In this document: in pieces, positions 7,261-11,757 of the stretch
Layout of the letters: each line of letters opens with the position of its first letter
Numbering within the stretch: the first letter of the stretch is position 1
From: JBDKTH01 sp964558295
Lineage (GTDB): Bacteria; Planctomycetota; Planctomycetia; Pirellulales; Thermoguttaceae
Direction of reading: 5' to 3'
Length of the DNA: 11,757 bases
Assembly: GCA_964558295.1 (NCBI GenBank)
Contig: CAZLDQ010000180.1
Coordinates: 1 to 11,757 of the forward strand
Translations under genes and position numbers: made by a program
Notes under the pieces: generated by a model
The model's input: the letters and a program-made list of their open reading frames with translations, nothing else
Told to the model about the DNA's origin: nothing
Database searches by the model: none

Positions 7261-8241
7261 CTACGATGTGCTTACGACGGCGGGAAGCTCGGTCGCCCCG
7301 CCCATTTGCCCGGTTGGAAGCACAGTCTCCAACCGGTACTCGTTCAACGGATCCTTGCCACCAACCCGAACCTTCCCCTCCAACCGTTCAAACTGCGGCA
7401 GCAGGCCCACGAGCATTTCCTCCAATTCGCGCAACAGGCGCTGGATGCGTCCTTCGAAAAGGTGGGCCAGGATTGCAGCCGGAATCGCCACCACCAGCCC
7501 TCCGAACGTCGTGACCAGGGCCACGTAAATCCCCTGAGCAAGACTCTCCCCCCGATTAACCCCCACCGGCAAATGGGCCGTAACGAAAAAGGCCTGGATC
7601 ATCCCCTGGACCGTGCCCAACAGGCCGACCAGCGGCGCGACGCTTGCACAGAGATTCAGCCAGCGGACATTGTTATAGAGCTTGGCGGCTTCCCGCTCGC
7701 TCGCCTCGGCCCTCGCATGTTCGATCTCCGGGAGCGGCCGGCCGACTTTCAAGAGCATGGCCCGGATCACGCGAGCGGCCGTCGACGAATCATGTTGGCA
7801 GAACCAAAAGGCCTGCCGCGGATCGAGCCCCTCAGGCTCGGCAGCCAGGTGCCTCAGTTGCCGGAGCAACCGCGGCGCGAGCACCTTGCGGCGGCGCAGC
7901 CCCAGGAGCCGCTCCAGGCTGATGGCCACAGTCAGCAGAGACATGAACGTAATCGGGATCATCAACACCCCGCCGGCCAGATACAACTCCCAAACGTTGA
8001 TTCGCGTGCCAGCTTGAAGAACGGCCGGCGACTTCTCCACTGGCGCGGGGGCCAGAGCCGCCCGGGCCCGGCGTTCCGCTTCCACAAGGCCGGCCGCCAT
8101 CGTTTCCGAAGCCCCCGGTTCCGCCTGCTGGGCAACGGCCCGGTGATACTGCGGGCCAAACTGCCAGGCGGTTCCCAACAAGACGATGAAAACCAAGATC
8201 CGCCACAGCGTCATACGGTCAAGCAGAGCCGGATCGCTCAT
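7261..8241 (-). CDS. exbB: MotA/TolQ/ExbB proton channel family protein
   Basis: 326 residues from the ATG at 8241, with GGAG (8251-8254) 9 nt upstream; an in-frame GTG at 8256 is less likely. Four hydrophobic segments: an extra N-terminal one (about 12-28), then the three of the ExbB core at 86-108, 200-220 and 237-262. A periplasmic stretch of about 55 residues separates the first two, and a cytoplasmic domain lies between 110 and 195. It is therefore longer than E. coli ExbB (244), with an N-terminal extension. Core motifs are APLVGLLGTVQG (202-213) and GIYVALVTTFGGLVVAIPA (237-255). Aligned with E. coli ExbB, T210 and T245 match T148 and T181, but V240 stands where E176 is expected. Would form the proton-driven stator with the ExbD-like protein. 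Second gene of the unit, 39 nt after the TPR gene. Confidence 0.93.
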   Translation of the reverse strand: MSDPALLDRMTLWRILVFIVLLGTAWQFGPQYHRAVAQQAEPGASETMAAGLVEAERRARAALAPAPVEKSPAVLQAGTRINVWELYLAGGVLMIPITFMSLLTVAISLERLLGLRRRKVLAPRLLRQLRHLAAEPEGLDPRQAFWFCQHDSSTAARVIRAMLLKVGRPLPEIEHARAEASEREAAKLYNNVRWLNLCASVAPLVGLLGTVQGMIQAFFVTAHLPVGVNRGESLAQGIYVALVTTFGGLVVAIPAAILAHLFEGRIQRLLRELEEMLVGLLPQFERLEGKVRVGGKDPLNEYRLETVLPTGQMGGATELPAVVSTS

Positions 8242-8280
8242 CGGTAGCCACTCCACGGAAACCGTCGCGAAAAAACAACG

Positions 8281-11200
8281 TCAACCGTCTGGGGCACGAT
8301 CACCAGCCAACTGCTGGAGACGTTGCTTGGCTTGGGGCACCTTATCGCTGGTGGGAAATTTTTCCACCAGTTCCCGGTACATCTTCACTGCCTGATCCGG
8401 CTTCTTCAAAACCTCCAAGCAGCGGCCGGCCTCATAGGCGGCTTCCGCCTGCCACTTCGGATAGCTGTACCCATAGACCACCTTGAAGAAGCTGTTGACC
8501 GCCTCAGCGTGATTCTTCTGGCCAAACAGGATCTCGCCAATCATAAACTGAGCCCGAGCGGCCACCTCGCGGTTGGGAGCCTTGACGAGGACTTGCTGAT
8601 ATCGGGCCAGGGCCTCGGCCGGCTTGTCCAGATTCTGCTGGGCCCAGCCCTCTTCATAAAGGGCCTCCGGCATGTAGGGCGAATCCGGAAACCGCTCGAC
8701 ACACTGGGCCAACAACTGCCGGCTCTTGTCCCACGCCTTCAACTGCCCGGCCGCCTGGCCCGCATGGAGCAGCGCCAGAGCCTGGAAATCAGGGGTGGAG
8801 AGGTCCTTAAGCCTTTCAAAGGCCGTTAAAGCCTCTTGATATTTTTCCTGTTTGAACAGGCTCTCTGCCTCCATAAAAGCCGCATCGGTCGCCAGCGGTC
8901 CCGCAGGATAAGTCGTCTGTTGGAGTTGGAACGCCTGCTGTGCCCGCGGGTAGTCGGCCTGCTGGAAATAGGTCCATCCCAACTTGTGGCCGGCTTTTTC
9001 GCCCAACTCCGACTTGCCCGCCTTCTGAAGCGCCGCGTCGTAGGCCTTGGCAGCTTTGTAGTACTCCTTGTTCTTGTAAGCCGCTTCGCCAACATGATAG
9101 AGGGCCTCGGCAGCCCGGGAACTGTCGGGATGCTTTTGGGCCAACTCAGCGAACGTCGTCACCGCTTTCGCCTCGTCGCCCGCGAGCTTCTGGGCCCAGG
9201 CCAACTGGTACAACACATTGTCCGAATCCCGATACGGCGGCTTCTGATCCAGCACACGGCGAAACGTCGCCTCGGCGGCGGCGTACTGTTTCAGCCCCAT
9301 CTGGCAAAGCCCCAGCATATAACGCGCATCCCCTTGTTCGGCGGCCGACGGAGCCGCTTCAACCATCACCTGGAGGTCTTCGACCGCTGGGGCAAATTTC
9401 CCTAGCTGGTAGCGGGCCATGCCGCGCGTATAGCGAGCCCGCGTAACCAGCGGGTCTTGGGGATGTTCCTTGAGCAGGCGATCGAGCGTCTTCTCGGCGC
9501 TGGCGGCGTCGTGCTGCGCAAGCTGGGCACAGCCCAATTCGTGCAGCGATTGGACCAGCAAAGGACTCGCCGGCCGTTTGTCGATCACTTGGCGATAGGC
9601 TGCCGCAGCCCCCGGATAGTCGCCGGCCAGGTAGTTGTATTCGCCCAAGCGATAGAAAGCCTTATCGAGCACCAGGCTCTCGGGAAACTCGGCAATCAAC
9701 CGCTCAATCGCCGCTTTGGCTTTGGCAAGCTCGTTCAAACGACGATAGGCGACGGCCAGAGCCAACAGCGTCTCGTCCGCCTGACGCCACTGCGGATCAG
9801 CGGCCAGTGCTGCCTCTAGCGACTGAACGGCCTCCGCCTCCTGGTTCAATCCTAGTTGACTGCTGCCAAGCAGGTACTGCGCTTCGGCCTGGAGAGCCGG
9901 CTCACGGAGCGAAGCCACCAGCGGCTGGAGCACGGTAATCGCTTCCTGGTACTTCTTCGCCAAAACGAGCGCCAACGCTCGGCGGATTGTCCAGGTCCGG
10001 AGACTCTCATGGGCCGGATATTTCTCGATCAACTCGCCATAGAGCGTGCCGGCCTCCCCGGCCTTACCCAGCAGCAGTTGGCTTTCCGCGGCAACATGCA
10101 TCACATCGGGGACCAGATCGTGTTTCCCGTATGCGGCCAAGAAAACGTCGGCATGTCTCAAGGCCTCGGCATAAGAGCCCTGCTCCAACGCGGCAAAGGC
10201 CGCCATATACAACGCCTGCGGGGCCAATCGATCCTTGGGAGCCTTCGCGGCCACCGCCGCATAGGCAGCGACCGACTCGCCGCGCCGCTCAGGGATGTCG
10301 TAGAGGGCATCAGCCTGATCCATTAATACCTGGGTCGCATAAGGAGCCTCCCCGAGTTGGGGAAGCACCTTGCCAAGCACCGTCAATGCTTCCGCCGGCT
10401 GGCGTTCCTTCAACAAGCCTTTAGCGATCCAGTGGGCCGCTTCCACCGCGTTCGGTCCGCCCCCGAGCAGTACCTGTTCCAACAGCTTGCGTGCTTCGCC
10501 CTGATTGCCCGCCAGGTAGTAGTTCCGGCCTCCAGCCAACCGTGCCCGCCCGAGGTGCTCCGACTGGGGAAACTTCCCCGGCAGGCTGGCGTACAAAGCT
10601 GCGGCATCCTTGTGCTGTTTCAAGTGGGCAAGCACATCGGCCTCGCGCAGCATGGCCAGATCAGCATGTGCAAACCCCGGCGTGGCGGCTGCCGCCGCAA
10701 ACTGCTTGGCAGCCTCCTCATACCGACCAGTGGCAAACAGCGTCTCCCCCCGGCGCATCTGCACTTCCGCGGCAATCGCACTCTTGGGGAACTTCGCGAG
10801 GAACGTCTCGTAGCTGGCATCCGCATCCTGAAACTGGCCGAGTTCCTCTTGGACAACCCCCAAGCCATACAGCGCGTCGCCGTAAAACTTGTGGTTGGGG
10901 TACTTGGCCACAAACTGCCCATAGACCTGGATCGCCTCTGGCTTCTTCCCGCGCAGATAGAAGCACTCGCCGCGGTAGAACAACGCGTCGGCGGCATAGC
11001 GTCCCTCGGGCGCCTTAGTCAACAGCGTTTGGAAGGTCTCGGCAGCCGTGTCAAACAGGGCCGGCTTGCCGTCTTGGGCCAGTGTGTACTGCGTGACTCC
11101 CAGGTAGAGGTAGGTGGCGTCGAGAATGTCAAGCTGAGGATAACGCTGAATCACGTCTTGAAACGTGGTCAGCGCCTCCCCATATTTTTTCTGTTGAAAA

Positions 11201-11436
11201 CGACAGATACCCAGATAGTGCAACGCTCGGCCGGCGCGTGGATCATTGCTGAACTGTTGGAGAAACTTGCTCCAGGCCTGTTCGGCCAGATCGTAGGAAC
11301 CGTGGTTTTGGAGTTGAACGGCGGCAGCATAATGGGGGGTTGCCGTATCGACGGCCTCCTGCCCCGGGGTAGTCCTTGGCCAAATCGTGAGCACCAGCAG
11401 CGTGATTTCTGCCCAGACAAGCCAAACATGTCTCAT
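8281..11436 (-). CDS. Giant exported tetratricopeptide-repeat protein
   Basis: 1051 residues from the ATG at 11436, with AAGGGAA (11441-11447) as ribosome binding site. An in-frame ATG at 11460 would give a more basic signal-peptide n-region and is a real alternative; ATGs at 11481 and 11520 are weaker. The N-terminus (MRHVWLVWAEITLLVLTIW) is a signal peptide or anchor, with no lipobox Cys. Nearly all the rest is TPR repeats of about 34-37 residues, more than twenty by eye, of the type G-x-Y-x-x-A-x-x-x-F-x-x-x-(hydrophobic)-x-x-x-(F/Y)-P. The C-terminal repeats (for example YRELVEKFPTSDKVPQAKQRL) resemble CpoB/YbgF of the Tol-Pal system, and the repeats with TYP/KFP ends also resemble BamD-type TPRs. 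Expected to be a periplasmic or outer-membrane scaffold. First gene of a unit with exbB, exbD and the toroid protein. The partner is unknown. Confidence 0.92.
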   Translation of the reverse strand: MRHVWLVWAEITLLVLTIWPRTTPGQEAVDTATPHYAAAVQLQNHGSYDLAEQAWSKFLQQFSNDPRAGRALHYLGICRFQQKKYGEALTTFQDVIQRYPQLDILDATYLYLGVTQYTLAQDGKPALFDTAAETFQTLLTKAPEGRYAADALFYRGECFYLRGKKPEAIQVYGQFVAKYPNHKFYGDALYGLGVVQEELGQFQDADASYETFLAKFPKSAIAAEVQMRRGETLFATGRYEEAAKQFAAAAATPGFAHADLAMLREADVLAHLKQHKDAAALYASLPGKFPQSEHLGRARLAGGRNYYLAGNQGEARKLLEQVLLGGGPNAVEAAHWIAKGLLKERQPAEALTVLGKVLPQLGEAPYATQVLMDQADALYDIPERRGESVAAYAAVAAKAPKDRLAPQALYMAAFAALEQGSYAEALRHADVFLAAYGKHDLVPDVMHVAAESQLLLGKAGEAGTLYGELIEKYPAHESLRTWTIRRALALVLAKKYQEAITVLQPLVASLREPALQAEAQYLLGSSQLGLNQEAEAVQSLEAALAADPQWRQADETLLALAVAYRRLNELAKAKAAIERLIAEFPESLVLDKAFYRLGEYNYLAGDYPGAAAAYRQVIDKRPASPLLVQSLHELGCAQLAQHDAASAEKTLDRLLKEHPQDPLVTRARYTRGMARYQLGKFAPAVEDLQVMVEAAPSAAEQGDARYMLGLCQMGLKQYAAAEATFRRVLDQKPPYRDSDNVLYQLAWAQKLAGDEAKAVTTFAELAQKHPDSSRAAEALYHVGEAAYKNKEYYKAAKAYDAALQKAGKSELGEKAGHKLGWTYFQQADYPRAQQAFQLQQTTYPAGPLATDAAFMEAESLFKQEKYQEALTAFERLKDLSTPDFQALALLHAGQAAGQLKAWDKSRQLLAQCVERFPDSPYMPEALYEEGWAQQNLDKPAEALARYQQVLVKAPNREVAARAQFMIGEILFGQKNHAEAVNSFFKVVYGYSYPKWQAEAAYEAGRCLEVLKKPDQAVKMYRELVEKFPTSDKVPQAKQRLQQLAGDRAPDG

Positions 11437-11757
11437 GAGCTTCCCTTTTCCGTTTCGCATTCCCTTGGACGCGCAAGACATCAGATCATGATACCAGAGC
11501 CACCTTCTTTCGGGGAGCATCTTAGGAAACCCCACCTTCCACCGCGCCGTAATTATCGGAACCGGGAAAGGGCTAAGCCACCCGCAACCCCCACGAGTGG
11601 GCTAGGAGATGCTTACTCCAAACTCGCGTTGCGACCCCCGCAAAAACCCCTATGATGATTGAAATCTCATGGGAGCTACCGTTGCGGCGGCTTCTTTTTT
11701 TGTGCCTCCTCAACAGAATTCGTGGGTGAATTCTGGCTCGGGGAGTTCGCCAAGTGT
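11437..11757. other. Leader of the minus-strand unit and window edge
   Basis: 321 bp upstream of the TPR gene. It should hold the promoter of the four-gene unit, but I see only weak -10-like texts on the minus strand (TATCAT near 11490 and GATAAT near 11555) without good -35 partners. Two short frames run off the edge: a minus-strand tail of 26 codons, hydrophilic and Lys/Pro/Gln-rich, ending with TAG at 11676-11678, and a plus-strand frame from the ATG at 11669. They overlap, so at most one is likely real. The minus one could be the C-terminus of an upstream gene. Confidence 0.4.
11714..11735. repeat. Perfect 8-bp inverted repeat, CAGAATTC-6 nt-GAATTCTG
   Basis: Arms 11714-11721 and 11728-11735 are exact reverse complements with a 6-nt spacer (GTGGGT). 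It could be an operator-like site or a small hairpin. No T tract follows on either strand, so a terminator role is not supported. Confidence 0.5.

Noticed and set aside
7234..8247. Plus-strand open frame of 337 codons opposite the exbB-like gene
   Set aside because: Antisense to a clear ExbB family gene; its product is rich in Arg, Gln, Pro and His without any recognisable domain.
8281..11436. Regular repeats of the TPR gene as a DNA repeat array or CRISPR
   Set aside because: The periodicity is at protein level (about 34-37 residues) with divergent DNA; no identical direct repeats with spacers are visible.
10357..11655. Plus-strand open frame of 432 codons opposite the TPR gene
   Set aside because: It lies almost wholly antisense to the TPR repeats, has low-complexity Leu/Gln/Arg/Gly content and shows no family motif. 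Long antisense frames are expected in GC-rich repeat genes.
11669..11757. Plus-strand frame beginning at ATG 11669 and running off the edge
   Set aside because: Only about 29 codons, no ribosome binding site, and it overlaps an equally open minus-strand frame. Too little to call.

Overview
The window looks like a GC-rich chromosomal segment from a hopanoid-making, double-membraned bacterium, most likely a member of the Planctomycetota. This placement is an inference. It rests on the hopene cyclase / HpnH / HpnG-type gene trio, the pairing of ExbB/ExbD genes with a 'squalene-cyclase repeat' envelope protein and a giant TPR protein, the weak or absent Shine-Dalgarno sites on several genes, and the loose intergenic spacing. 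There are no rRNA, tRNA, CRISPR or insertion-sequence signals.

Left half, plus strand (about 184-4522): a hopanoid side-chain module. A complete squalene-hopene cyclase is followed by the radical-SAM enzyme HpnH, which attaches adenosine to hopene, and then by a nucleoside phosphorylase of the HpnG / MTA-SAH nucleosidase family, which would remove the adenine. In order, the three genes would give squalene -> hopene -> adenosylhopane -> (phospho)ribosylhopane, the precursor of C35 bacteriohopanepolyols. Squalene synthesis genes (hpnC/D/E) are not in the window.

Right half, minus strand (11436 down to 4620): a compact four-gene unit read toward the hopanoid genes. In transcription order it encodes an exported protein of about 1050 residues made almost wholly of TPR repeats, an ExbB/TolQ-type proton-channel protein, an ExbD/TolR-type protein, and a membrane-anchored protein with a periplasmic alpha/alpha-toroid (squalene-cyclase/prenyltransferase-like) domain. 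The last protein has, in its third membrane helix, a Ser-x-x-x-His pair laid out as in TonB, with a positive-inside topology that puts a long Pro/Arg/Glu-rich linker and the toroid in the periplasm. I read this as a candidate TonB-like energised machine whose effector is a toroid instead of a TonB C-terminal domain. The ExbB-like protein has Val at the position aligned with the channel glutamate E176 of E. coli ExbB, while the ExbD Asp is kept.

The two units converge. The 97-bp gap between their stop codons holds a strong GC-rich hairpin (4546-4590) that may end transcription from both sides. The right edge (11437-11757) is the leader of the minus-strand unit. It holds a perfect 8-bp inverted repeat and short reading frames that run off the window, but no gene I can call.
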